From: Anthostomella pinea
Taxonomy: Eukaryota > Ascomycota > Sordariomycetes > Xylariales > Xylariaceae
DNA length: 64,000 bases
Direction of reading: 5' to 3'
NCBI GenBank assembly: GCA_963556695.1
Contig: CAUWAG010000004.1
Coordinates: 248,001-312,000 of the forward strand
Positions 10,502 through 20,844 of the stretch are shown here, piece after piece; within the stretch, counting starts at the first letter, position 1, and the number at the start of each line of letters is the position of its first letter. A program made the translations under genes and the position numbers. Under the pieces are notes generated by a model. It ran no database searches. It saw only the letters and a program-made list of their open reading frames with translations, and was not told where the DNA came from.

Positions 10502-11484
10502 CTACAGCCACCGAAACGCGGTCTCACGCTGGACAAACTTGGCCGACTCTTTATAGTGCGCAGGCTGGGCCTTGGACCACGCCCTCTCAATCCCACCTCT
10601 GTACCTCTCGTTTGGCCTTCTGAGCTTCCTCCGGTATCCGATGTTGGGAAGCGCGCGGCACCACACGTCGTTCCGCTCGCGGTAGTCGTAGCCGCTGATC
10701 ATGTGGTCGAACTCGGCCCACTCCGTGAACGTTCTGTGGTATATCTCGCGCTTGGGTCTGAAGCGCGAGCGCAGGTCCAGCATGACGTGCGGCATCGTCC
10801 AGGAGTTGCTCAGATCGAGGAACTTGCTGTTTATGTAGTTGTCCTTCTTGATGTCCCGGTGTAGTATCCCCCCGCGGTGCAGCGCTCGCAGCTCTCGGTG
10901 CATGCGTGGGACGTCTTTGGGCTCGAAAGATGTCGTTCTTTCAACGTACTCTTTGACAAGAGCGCGGATGGGGCCACGCTCTGGCACAGGCTGCGATGGG
11001 TCGTGGCCTGGGTTGTCGGGATACCAGCAGTCCTCTCCGTACCATCTGGTGATCCCCTTCTTGGCTAGTACTTTCTCGTCGGATTTGTCAAGGATCATGT
11101 AACCGTAGCACTGGACGGCGAGGTCTTCCCGACCAAGCTCCTTCAATCTGCCGTAGGCTCGACACTCGTTGTTGAAGGGGTCGAAGTAGTTTAAGATGTC
11201 TTCCGAGTCGCATGGGACTTCCTCAGGTGTTGTTTCGAGAAGGTCAATGAGGTCGCTGGGGTCAAAGTACTTGAACTAGTAGTGGCCGTGATCAGTTTGG
11301 ACTCAACATTGCTGTGAAATGTGCTCACCATTTTCAATGCATAGAGTGAACCATTTATCTTGACCTTCCATACGTAAGAATGTCCACCTTCGCCTAAAGC
11401 TTCTATGAAGTCCATGGACGCAGATGTGTTCTCTGAAACAAACGGTCCAATCTGCGGCCCGGCACATTTTGGTAGTTTCATCAT
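10502..11484 (-). CDS. FTA2-type kinase-like protein (Sim4 kinetochore subunit FTA2 family)
   Basis: Two exons in transcription order (11329-11484, 10502-11275; 53-base intron) give about 309 residues. The order of motifs matches the fungal FTA2 family, a protein-kinase-like fold: LPKCAGPQIGPF at the start, a glycine loop (ALGEGGHSYVWKVK), the lysine strand YALKM, FDPFNNECRAYGRLKELGRED, and the HRD-like catalytic loop LHRGGILHRDIKKDNY followed by FLDLSNSWTMPH in place of DFG. S. pombe Fta2 is a kinetochore protein, but filamentous fungi carry many dispersed copies whose role is unknown, so kinetochore function should not be assumed. HRD Asp and Lys are retained; the metal-binding DFG is altered to DLS, so activity is uncertain. 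The start is taken at the ATG just before MKLPKC. The gene is head to head with the gene at 12130. Confidence 0.78.
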
Positions 11485-12129
11485 GTCCCATGAACAACGT
11501 TTTGACGTAGATGTGCTGTGCAGCCTTTTGAGAAAGGCGACCTGTCGAGGATTGCCTGTCAAGGGAATGACAGTCTCAGGGTAGTTCCGGTCTGCAGGAA
11601 AGATAGTCAAGCTGCAGACAAGTCCAGGCCTCGAAGAGGGCTTTCGCTGATCCCGCAACGTTTTAGCTTGTGGCCGCAACCATACCTCCGCTTTGAATAC
11701 TTCATTTTTACAGGTGTTGAGCTTACTGGATCAGTATTTCTTTGTTAATGATGGGTTATACCGTGGGTGCCAGGTCTTTATTCCAAGTAGGTAGGGAACG
11801 TCATTCAAGGGTATATGGGCTGGTTTAGGTATCGCGTCATCCTATCCATCCAGATGAGTACTTACAGATGCCAAAGGATTCCGAGCTCCAATGATTCATC
11901 AGAAAGAAGTCATTCTTCAGCAGTCAAGATCGACGCTTGATTCAGCCTTTGTGATGCTATCTAGTGAGGCATATACGCAACGGCAGGTACCGAATGAGCG
12001 CACAAAGCGGCTCAGGCATTGATATCGAACATAAAAGCCCAGCCTGCGTCAGGTTGAACAGCAAGCTCTTCTTGAACCCCCCATAACGGCAAAAGCAAGA
12101 AACGGGAGTCACCATTTAAAGTCGAAACT
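11485..12129. promoter_or_regulatory. Shared divergent upstream region
   Basis: About 645 bases between the start codons of the FTA2-like gene (minus) and the possible nuclease-like gene (plus), so both promoters must lie here. No specific binding site could be identified. Confidence 0.35.
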
Positions 12130-13536
12130 ATGCCGACCATCAGATCCGCGTTAGCGGAGCCTATGCCAACCCTAGACAGGAGGTTCGTTGATGCAATGGC
12201 TCCAACTACGAAGACCCAGAAAGTGACGTATCTGGAGATCGACAAGATCACATACTGGGACGAATTTACCTGGGAGAACGTCAATGCAGCGTTCGGGCCT
12301 CTGATCGACTGCAACTTCAAAGGCACCTTTGACGACTTTTCTCCAAGATCACGTGAACCACGAGGCGAGCCTGGCGTCAAGAGTCTCATCATACCCTGGT
12401 TCAAGGACTTCGGGAAAGTTCTGAAAAAGACAGCTCGGGACATCAAGAGATTGCAAGGATTCGAAGCACCCGTGCCATCATTTACCTTCGAAGAGAACAT
12501 CCCGAACAATTTCCACCAAGTCTGGTTCCGTGGCATGACGAAGGGAGTTCACTACAGGCCTGACATCAATGTAATCTGCAGTGAGCGGGACGAAAACAAT
12601 GCAGAGACAGGATCTTACTCTATTGTGGCAGCCGACATAAAGACTAGCTCCGCATTCAATCCGAACGAACTCAACATCCTTCCTGCCGACAAGCAGGCTC
12701 AGGCAACCAGGGAAAAGCTTCCCAGGGCTGCGCAGCCAACTTCACTTCTCAACAAGCATCCAGAGGCTCAAAGAGAGCTTTTCAGTCAAGCAAGCACTGC
12801 GATCTCAGATGACTTCGACTATCTCATGCATTCGCCCTTCCTCAACCTAGACCAAACAGACACACACATGTATCCATGCAAACAGCTTTCAACCTACTGT
12901 GTTGTTACCGATACAGAGTATGGCTTTATCATCACAGACCGGCATTTGGTCCCGGCTCGAGTATCCAAAGTGCGAGACCCAATGGGATACGAGAAGCCAA
13001 AGATCCACATGCAGGTTATGCCTATCGAATGGGATGCTTCAGGCGAGGACAAGCTCACCGTCGCCTTCGGTATATGGGCCTTGTACGCCATGAGTGCATG
13101 TGGAAGACCACGCAACGTGAAGTGGTACAACGAGATCCAATCTGATCTCAAGATTTGGCACAAGCTCGGAGAGAACAAGTACAAGAATAGCCTATCTGGA
13201 TTCAACACGCGTCGCCCACCCGCGAACGCAATCATACGAGACCCTCCTCGTTCCGCGGGCCAGCGATCCCGGCGGGTCGTGCCGCCGGTCCCCGCGTTTA
13301 AAGCTGGGCCTGGAGAAGACACCGACATGTACGACACCTCGGACAGCCGAGCTACAATCCAAGACCGTATGGGCTCTTCTTACAAGCATGGCGTAGCGAC
13401 TGCCAGGAACCCAGGGGTGCCCCAACTACAGACGCCAGCGAAGCGATTGGAAAGTGCCAACAAGAGAAGGCACGACAGCGCGGAGCCCGATGAACGGGCT
13501 TCGGGCAAACATAAGATTCTAAAGAGAAGAGGGTAG
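12130..13536 (+). CDS. Fungal protein with a possible PD-(D/E)XK nuclease-like core
   Basis: An intronless reading frame of 468 codons. I do not recognise a characterised member. The central region (residues about 140-300) has the order expected of fungal restriction-endonuclease-like proteins: a YRPDINVI strand, then SIVAADIKTS, giving a candidate PD...DIK active site. Next come the block YPCKQLSTYCVVTDTEYGFIITD, typical of proteins annotated as PD-(D/E)XK-like in fungi, and a final basic, disordered tail with RRxRR/KR clusters that could act as a nuclear localisation signal. Related folds occur among Crinkler-type effector domains and transposon-derived proteins, so a nuclear DNA-acting role is conceivable but is inference. 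Three in-frame ATGs occur early; the first was used. The frame is intact, which argues for selection. Confidence 0.6.
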   Translation: MPTIRSALAEPMPTLDRRFVDAMAPTTKTQKVTYLEIDKITYWDEFTWENVNAAFGPLIDCNFKGTFDDFSPRSREPRGEPGVKSLIIPWFKDFGKVLKKTARDIKRLQGFEAPVPSFTFEENIPNNFHQVWFRGMTKGVHYRPDINVICSERDENNAETGSYSIVAADIKTSSAFNPNELNILPADKQAQATREKLPRAAQPTSLLNKHPEAQRELFSQASTAISDDFDYLMHSPFLNLDQTDTHMYPCKQLSTYCVVTDTEYGFIITDRHLVPARVSKVRDPMGYEKPKIHMQVMPIEWDASGEDKLTVAFGIWALYAMSACGRPRNVKWYNEIQSDLKIWHKLGENKYKNSLSGFNTRRPPANAIIRDPPRSAGQRSRRVVPPVPAFKAGPGEDTDMYDTSDSRATIQDRMGSSYKHGVATARNPGVPQLQTPAKRLESANKRRHDSAEPDERASGKHKILKRRG

Positions 13537-13963
13537 TGAAGAATGCAGATAGACAGGTTGCGGATTATTTCTGGGGTCGTTTTGTTGTCTCTTTGTTCGT
13601 TCACCAACACGCTCGTTCCTATCTCTCCTCGGGTATCTATGGTCGTCTCTATAGTTTAGGCCTTGAATTAACACGTATACTATACCAGTTCTAGAGATGG
13701 AGTCAGTTGTGGAATACACCGCATTTCGGCGCTTCCCATTTAGGGATACACGAACCTTTTCATTCTGGCTTCGTTCGATGCACTTTCCAAACACTTCTCT
13801 AGCACTTTAATAGCACTGCAACCCAGATACTCAAGAAACAGGGTGCTTGTAGCAAGGCAATGTGAGTCAACGACGTTTTTATAATTGAGTCCAACGAATA
13901 GCTATAAAGACCGCCAAGACCACAATGTCCATCGGTAAAAGGTGTTGAACCTAATTAGCAGTA
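13537..13963. other. Intergenic 3' region
   Basis: AT-rich 3' flank of the preceding gene up to the LINE target-site duplication. No feature seen. Confidence 0.4.
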
Positions 13964-13977
13964 TGTGTCATTGTCAT
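13964..13977. repeat. LINE target-site duplication, 3' side copy
   Basis: Fourteen bases identical to 15000-15013, directly abutting the CAA-type tail of the LINE. Confidence 0.85.
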
Positions 13978-14999
13978 TGTTGTTGTTGTAGCATTTAACG
14001 CCGGGGGGACTGCCGCATAGCGGCGTCAACCAGGGGCTCCAAGAGGCCGCTCAGGCGTGCTAGGCTAGGTCTCCTATGTACATACACTGCCCATTTAGCA
14101 GGTCAAGTCCGTAAACAGCCACCACACTTAAGCGGCGGATCACACCGTGTCCCCCCTCCTCCGGGTGAGGGGAAGTATCGGCTGGGGTCCCAAATGTTCA
14201 GTTTTTAGGGCGCATCGCCAGGTTCAGTGCTCTTAGAGCTTATAGTAGGTGCTGCGACATACCGTAGTGATTCTTACGCGCCTTGTGAGACATTAAAAAG
14301 GAAAAATAAAAAGATAAAACCCCCAGACATTATAACAGAAGGAAAGGGTGAGTATGCCCTCAGCGAGGAGGGCAGATGCTGCCGTAGAAGTCGGTAGCCA
14401 CGAGTAGGTCCATGTACTCCTGTGGGGAAGTCATGAGTTCGTCTAGATACTCGAGCCTGGCTCCGAGCTCCGGCCGGGATGCCGGGGCCCTTGGCCAGAC
14501 CATGTACCGTGCCAGAGTCTTCCGACAGTGGATGAAGTGAGTCGGAGTCTTGCTCCGGCCGCACGAGCAGTCAAGGATGGCGTCCTGATGTTTGAACTTG
14601 ACATGATACCAAGAGAAGTCGCCATGCCCTGAGCAGACAGCGAGGAAGCGGTATAATGACGGCCTATTGAGTACCTGCAGCTCCTCGTGACAGCGCAGTT
14701 TGTACTTCAGGTCCTAGTACTTGTAGCGGGCCGACAGCTTGGTCTGGGCCTTGATCCACCACATGTCGTGCGAGACTTCGAGCTTGAGTCTCGCCTCTGC
14801 TTTGATGTCGTACGCCGTCGGCGTACAGTCGGAGTCGACATTGGAGAGCTTAGAGCCGGCCTTAGCCAGCTTGTCTGCCAGTTCATTGCCCTCAACGGCG
14901 CAGTGCCCGGGGCACCACTTGACGTTAACATTACGGACTTCAGCCTCGGCATGGAACTTTAGGTAGGCCCACTGGCAGGACACCGCGGCATTGCCGCGG

Positions 15000-15013
15000 T
15001 GTGTCATTGTCAT
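15000..15013. repeat. LINE target-site duplication, 5' side copy
   Basis: Fourteen bases identical to 13964-13977, directly abutting the truncated 5' end of the LINE. Confidence 0.85.
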
Positions 15014-15186
15014 AGTCCGACTGCTGGAGACTCCAGAAATGAATTTGGTGATGTACGTGAAGAAGAAAGGAAACTATGAAGCTAGCTAGGTGACACGAAC
15101 AGGTATATATAGGGGTTGACCCGTGGGGCTGTGGGGTTGTCATCTAGTGCCGTGACAGTCACCTTGTGTCGCTCGCCATCCAACGC

Positions 15187-15750
15187 CTATTTCCCATTCC
15201 CCTCATTGTCCATCCCATTCTCCTCATTGTCAATCCGTTTCTCCTCATTGTCAGTCCGATTCTCCTTATTGTTAATCCCATTCTCCTGATTGTTAATCCC
15301 ATTCTCCTCATTGTCAATCCGTTTCTCCTCATTGTCAATCCCATTCTCCTCATTGTCAATCCCATTCTCCTCATTGTCAATCCGTTTCTCCTCATTGTCA
15401 ATCCGATTCTCCTTATTGTTAATCCCATTCTCCTCATTGTCAATCCCATTCTCCTCATTGTCAATCCCATTCTCCTCATTGTCAATCCCATTCTCCTCAT
15501 TGTCAATCCGTTTCTCCTCATTGTCAATCCGATTCTCCTTATTGTTAATCCCATTCTCCTGATTGTTAATCCCATTCTCCTCATTGTCAATCCCATTCTC
15601 CTCATTGTCAATCCCATTCTCCTCATTGTCAATCCGTTTCTCCTCATTGTCAATCCGATTCTCCTTATTGTTAATCCCATTCTCCTGATTGTTAATCCCA
15701 TTCTCCTCATTGTCAATCCCATTCTCCTCATTGTCAACCCCATTCTCCTC
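15187..15750. repeat. Coding 21-bp minisatellite, 26 units plus a partial unit
   Basis: Units of 21 bp encode one heptad each on the minus strand. Four main unit types recur in a fixed order, giving a higher-order period of about six units (126 bp) that appears about four times with deletions. Because the unit length is a multiple of three, copy-number change leaves the frame intact. The opposite strand is also open through the array and reads as a hydrophobic NPILLIV repeat. Confidence 0.93.
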
Positions 15751-17131
15751 TGCAGGCTTCGTTTGCAGTTTGTAGAGCTCTTCGCGTATATCCCTTAATG
15801 GGTATTCTCGTTCAATCTCGAGCTGCCTATTGACCCATTCTACCAACTATTAGCTTGAAGCTCCAGGGAAGTGAAGCAGCCTGCTTCTTCTGACACAGTC
15901 ACGGAGGTTGTATCTTCAATGAGTCAGGTTGACTTACTGCCGTTGACCATGACCATTTTCATCAATGCGTCGGGAAGTCTCTTGATGCTGGTCTCGGGGT
16001 TTCTGGAGGGGCCCGGGGCGGTCTCGGTTTCGTTAGGGGATTTCTGGGCGTAGATCACGACGAATCCCGCCTAGAGAGAAGTTAGCACTGAGCAGTATAC
16101 GATAGAATGGGGTGGACCTACAGGGTTACAATCCTGGTTGTATCTCCCTAGGCGATGGAACTCGATATTGCCGCCGAAGACTGCAACGGTTTGCGTCAAT
16201 AATTGCTCTATGAGGGGAAGTGGAAGTCATTTGGAAGTGAAAGTCCGCATAGAGCCTCAAAGGCTTTAATGGACAATAATCGCCTTTGAGAGTATCTATA
16301 GGGGGTAAATAATAGCCCAAAGAGTGGCTTACTTCGTCGGATCATATCGTTTCCGAATTCGTAGGCGGCACGAATCATTGACGACTTCAGTTGCGGCTCC
16401 ATATGGGGGTGCCCATGTACTCGCAAGCTGGCATTAATGGGAGCGTAGATCAGCGAGTCGGCCGCCATCAGCTTGGCCCAGCCATGGATAATTGCTGTGA
16501 CTATGGGTACCTGCAGTTGGTACATCGCCTTTATGTCTTGGCTCAAGCGATGGACCTGGGCAAATTCTGCAAGCTGCCCGACGATCTGTTGGCTCGTCAG
16601 GGAGAGATTCAAAGCTGTAGTAAAGGAAAAGAGAGGACTAGCCTTCTTGTTCAAGCACACATAACCAGGAACGGATGTGTAACCCCGTTGCTCATATTCC
16701 ACGGTGAGAAGGGTCTCGGCCAGATGTTCCGAGTCGGCCGTGCCGCCATACCCGATGTACAGGTCGTTCTCGATCATTTCGCGCATGAAGAACCGATCCA
16801 CGGCGCCATCCACGGAGCTGCTGTCATCTTGCTGTTCACACCAGGTCAAGATATCGTATTTCGTACCCAGCTCCTTCATAGCGGCCTTGAATGCATCTTG
16901 AACATGATCCGTGAAGAGGAAAAGCAAAGCCTTGCCGATGGCTGGCTTGAGCTGTATAGGTTTAGTCGGCTGGCTTTCGGTGGCAGATGTTACACTCCTC
17001 GAACTTACAAACGACTCTATCTGATCGTCTTCATCGCCAGTCTGAATGATAATCAGAGATCCCAGTGCAACATCATTGATAGGTTCAAACGGTGCCGAGG
17101 ATCTGCTGGATGAAGCCTGACAGCGACTCAT
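15187..17131 (-). CDS. Unknown protein with a C-terminal array of seven-residue repeats
   Basis: Four exons in transcription order (16333-17131, 16122-16180, 15938-16070, 15187-15839) encode about 547 residues; introns are 152, 51 and 98 bases. The N-terminal 330 residues look like an ordered, non-repetitive domain that I cannot assign. It includes KPAIGKALLFLFTDHVQDAF, a Gln/Asp-rich WCEQQDDSSS loop and a helical stretch around HPHMEPQLKSSMIRAAYEF. No signal peptide or membrane helix is evident. The C-terminus from residue about 360 is 26 tandem heptads of type EENGIDN with variants QENGINN, KENRIDN and EEKRIDN. The last intron was placed at a TAG acceptor that restores the heptad frame. The start chosen is the ATG of MSRCQASS; the frame is open further upstream without coding character. 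The repeat tail is highly charged and Asn-rich, so probably disordered or an extended interaction surface. Confidence 0.65.
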
Positions 17132-19376
17132 GTTGCCTGCCTGCCGGTGCGTGATATGCCGAACTGGATCTGGGCGTCTTCCGAGGCAACGGGGGAGTCT
17201 CCTGGTTGCGAGATAACTGATGGGGGTTGCAGTAGAGCCCGACACGATAATGGGATGGCCCCGAGGTGATATCCGACGCGACAGGGTCGATAACCATATA
17301 CGGCATCGAGAGTATGTAAGGCAAAGAAACAAACAGAATAGCTCCAGCTCATACGATGACTGCGTGTAGCAAAGCGTGCGGGATCGGTAAGTAAAAGATG
17401 ATGGAGAGCGGGAATCATTTCGCCAGAGGTGCCGCGCTCTAATACGGTCGGTCACATGGTGTGAAGGGCGTCCAGCGTAACATGTCCATTGCACCTTCCC
17501 ATCAACAGCAAGCTTTAGTTAAGCCTCGCAGAGTAAACTGGCTCATCCAAGGTCGTGGCTTGTTTGGCGGAAAGTGCAAGTGAAAGTGGACATCCGGGTG
17601 GTGACTTACGGGAGACATCGACCCTGGGGCTTGCGCCTTCGAGATTTGGGACTGATGGCCAGCAGGCAGCAAGCAGCATGAGCGAAGTTCGCAACCTCTC
17701 AGTATAACATGATTTACATGAACGACAACTTACAAGGCAGTCCCCAGCCCAGTCCCAGTCGGACGCGGTCTGGCCAAATCACTTCATGTGGCCACCTGGA
17801 CGACCTCATCTGTTACTGATCAGGCGTCCCGACTCCCATGGACACTTCTCTTGCAGACCAGGCCCGCCTGCCAACATGTAGGTAGGTAGTCACTACCTAC
17901 TATACTCTCGGTACATCTAGGTACCGGTAAATCAGAACTACATAGGTAAGTGCGCCACAACCGTCCACGTCTGTCAACGCGGCGTTGAAGCTTGAAGGTA
18001 TCCTCTGACCCTATTAGTCATCATAAGGTTGCCCCCCTTTAAAGGTCCCCAGCCAGTCACACTTTAGATCGCGTCGCGCCAACTCAGACTCCCACCACGC
18101 GCGAATTATCCCGTCTTTCCTCCTCACAAGCGCCAGGGCTGTTGTGAACAATGCTGCCCGTTGCGTCTACGCCTCGCAGATGTGCCTTCTCTCATGGTGA
18201 CGAGCTTGGTCGCTGGGTGGCCCCTTCGTCCAAGCGTGATAGCACCTTCAGGCTAGCATCGCCATCACTCTCGTCTAGTCGACACTACCCCGAGAACTCG
18301 ACGGGTAGAATCATCACAAACATGCATGAACCACATTATCAGCCAGTTGGGCTACCTCCGTTGCCTGTGTTGCGCGCAAGTCTCTCCACATCAATTATTC
18401 TGCAGCATGACATCTGATACATGGGATAGGGACTGGCGTAGCTCAGGTCCCTGATACTTTGTAGCAAGTGACACTTTCGCCATTACGTAACCTGATGACT
18501 TGGATAGTACATCAATTGACTGTTTCGACTTGACGGGTTGATTCCGTCACATACGGTAGTTCTGTGCTGCAACAAGCCAGGTTACGTTGGGTCGATGCAG
18601 CCCCCAAATTTATGGATCGATCTATCGCAACCATGAGCGTCGCGGCACTAAGAGCTTCTCCCTTTCCAAATGCAGCCCAGTAAGAGACTTGCATCTGGAA
18701 AATCCTCCCGAGGCCCTGAGATTTGGGTCCTTGCCGCATACGCCGCAAGGCAATGAACTCTCAGCGCTTATCTATGCGACAAAAAATACATGCACTCTCT
18801 ACTTCTTTATCCTCGCCTTTGGCCCGAGGATTTGGCTACACTACAAGTTCCGGCTCTCCTTGCTGGAATACCGGTTCGGGCTGTCCGCAGTGAGTGATCC
18901 CCGATGTCGTTGACCCAGTATCACGGGGATCCGGTAAGATTAGACATCTCGACAAAGGCCAAGGATGCACTATCGGATGTCACAAACATCCTCTCTGTTT
19001 CCATAAAGCTGTTTGATGTGCACATAATTACATGAAGGAGTACATGACTCCGATTTCTCAATCCAATCACGGGATACGTCATCTTCCCAGACAGAGGGTG
19101 TCACCGAACGCAAACTTGAGTGACTCCACCTCACATCTGGTGATTGCCATATCTTCCACCCAACATCTGGTGGTCTAATCCACACCACCAACATCGTATA
19201 CCAGCATCCGTTGCCACGCCGGCGCCCCCTGAGATAGGGGGCCACGCCCTCTGACCCTCTACAGCGCCAACACGCCCTCGAAATTCTCCATGCAAGCCCT
19301 AAATCGCTCGATAATAGGTGGCTCGAATAGGGTGTAGTCGGCGACGAGAAGCTTGAATGGCAGTAGTGGTCGGTGA
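17132..19376. other. Intergenic, no gene supported
   Basis: About 2.2 kb. It contains the upstream region of the repeat-protein gene, TAGGTAGG-type short motifs near 17880-17950, and several short open frames without family resemblance or consistent splice sites. A short frame ending near 19259 lies against the next gene on its 3' side and could not be connected to it by a convincing intron. Confidence 0.4.
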
Positions 19377-19827
19377 CTAGGAAGCTCGGCGAGTAGTTGA
19401 TCCGTTGGCGTTGGTGATCGAGTTGTTCGCCGCGGCCAGGTCCCAGGAGGGGCCGCGGCCCAATGGTTCGTAGTCGAAAGTGCATTTAGCAAAAACTTTG
19501 TGCTTCGTGCAGTGGACCTTTGCATAGCCGGCGTCGACGGCCTTATGAAGGCACTGCTGGCACGCCTTCCAGCAGTGCTTACAATTCTTCCAGTATTCGC
19601 CCTCCAACGTAAAGGCATACATGGCGCATTCCTTACGAATCTTCCACCCTTGATCCACTCCGGTACCGTCTCTCATGTGGTCGATACACATGTGCAGCTT
19701 GTGCTTTAATTCGCCGGTACGCGGGGGTCCCGGGGCTGGGATGTTGTCGATTGTTTTGGGGGTGGCAACCACCAACTACGGTATGGACGGCTGCGAGCAC
19801 AGCAGCTCCGATGATGGTGAAGCGCAT
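19377..19827 (-). pseudogene. Small cysteine-rich secreted protein, frame broken after the signal peptide
   Basis: From 19827 the minus strand encodes a clear secretion signal (MRFTIIGAAVLAAVHTVV). One frame over, starting within a few bases of the end of that signal, is a body of about 130 residues (19377-19775) with eight cysteines, including NCKHCWKACQQC, and no other recognised domain. The two parts together have the architecture of a fungal small secreted cysteine-rich protein, a class that includes plant-interaction effectors. No intron can bridge them because only a few bases separate the frames; a net one-base indel at 19765-19780 would explain it. It is either a recent pseudogene or an assembly error. 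Function is unknown. Confidence 0.45.
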
Positions 19828-20844
19828 GGTGGAATTCCGGTATCGAGATGATTATCAGGGCTAGGGGCGGAGACTATTCCTAGTGCTACCGTGTGAAATT
19901 TAGGAACGGTCTGTATTGGAAGAGGAATAAGAAGATCTCCGGAGGAGAAGCCCCTATTATACCTTATGGAACAGTGTGCACCTCAGGGTGACCAGACATC
20001 AGAACAATGGCGAATGACCAGGTCCCGAATGACCACCTGCAATCAGAAGCCAGGATTACAGTGCCTTGTGGGTGTTGTGAATGCCCTGAAGCTAAGCGCC
20101 TTAGCGCATACAGCCCTTAAGCCACCTGCCCCCTTTTCTGAGCTTGTTATGACATCTAACACGCCGCCAGCGGTAACGGTGTATATCTGCGTGTCGAGGG
20201 CGGCCGCCGGATGCGTCGCCGGCGTTGTAGAGCATGTCGGTTGTGTTGACGTTCTGCAGGGCGGGGTGCGTTGGAGTTGTTATTAATTTGTCCCTTCGTC
20301 GCAAGAGTGGTATGTGGATTCGCATGGAACGGATGCAGATACCGTGCTGGGTACCGACAAAGCGTCCGACAAAATCAGATACAGCTGGTCCTCACGCTGA
20401 TGCCGAGATGTACCCATGATCTGACTAAACATAATAAACACTCGGGGTCCGATATAGGGGAGACTAGTGTCCGGCACTTGCTGGTGCTATGTCGGGTATC
20501 GGTGGGGAAGGGGGGGGGGGGGGGTGCATTGCTCCAGCTCCAACGGTGTCGACAAATGATAATAGTCGCTGCAAGGTACTGACGTTATTCACTACCTACC
20601 GTTACACCGGCCAACCTTCATCACCTTGTTTGTATGTATTTCTACCAAGTCACGAGCTGCAAGCTCTGTACATTCCTCCCTGTTGCCATCCGCTAGTTTC
20701 GCTTGCTTTTCTGTTGTTTGTTATTATCAAAAGGCCCGAACACGTCACATGCATCGAATAGTAAATACCCCGCCTCCAAAGTCTACTACTGCCTAGCTGT
20801 GATAACCGAAAACACCAAGATATCGCCGGACTCCCTCGGCAAAG
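19828..20844. other. Intergenic with a G-tract
   Basis: About 1 kb. It contains a run of about 14 G near 20511-20524 and the promoter of the gamma-glutamyltransferase gene. No coding sequence supported. Confidence 0.45.

Larger units (their letters stand above)
13964..15013 (-). mobile_element. 5'-truncated non-LTR retrotransposon (Tad/I-type LINE) with target-site duplication
   Basis: A direct repeat TGTGTCATTGTCAT (14 bp) lies at 13964-13977 and 15000-15013 and bounds an element read on the minus strand from 14999 to about 13978. Its 5' part encodes the end of an RNase H domain (VKWCPGHCAVEGNELADKLA), followed in the same frame by a C-terminal Cys/His-rich block (DCSCGRSKTPTHFIHC), ending at 14360. 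The 3' end has the TAAATGCTACAACAACAACA-like tail typical of Tad1-group fungal LINEs. An in-frame stop (14714-14716) breaks the frame. Only the final part of ORF2 and the 3' UTR remain; the reverse transcriptase is missing. It cannot move by itself. Confidence 0.88.

Noticed and set aside
15166..15798. Plus-strand open frame of 210 codons with hydrophobic NPILLIV repeats
   Set aside because: It is the complement of the heptad array. The minus strand carries flanking non-repetitive coding exons and matching splice phases; the plus strand has none.
16391..17113. 240-codon plus-strand open frame opposite the repeat-protein gene
   Set aside because: No domain, and no continuation through splice sites. 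The minus strand gives a consistent four-exon gene.
18151..18913. Short plus-strand open frames in the 17-19 kb gap
   Set aside because: No hallmark, no splice continuity, and composition like random sequence.
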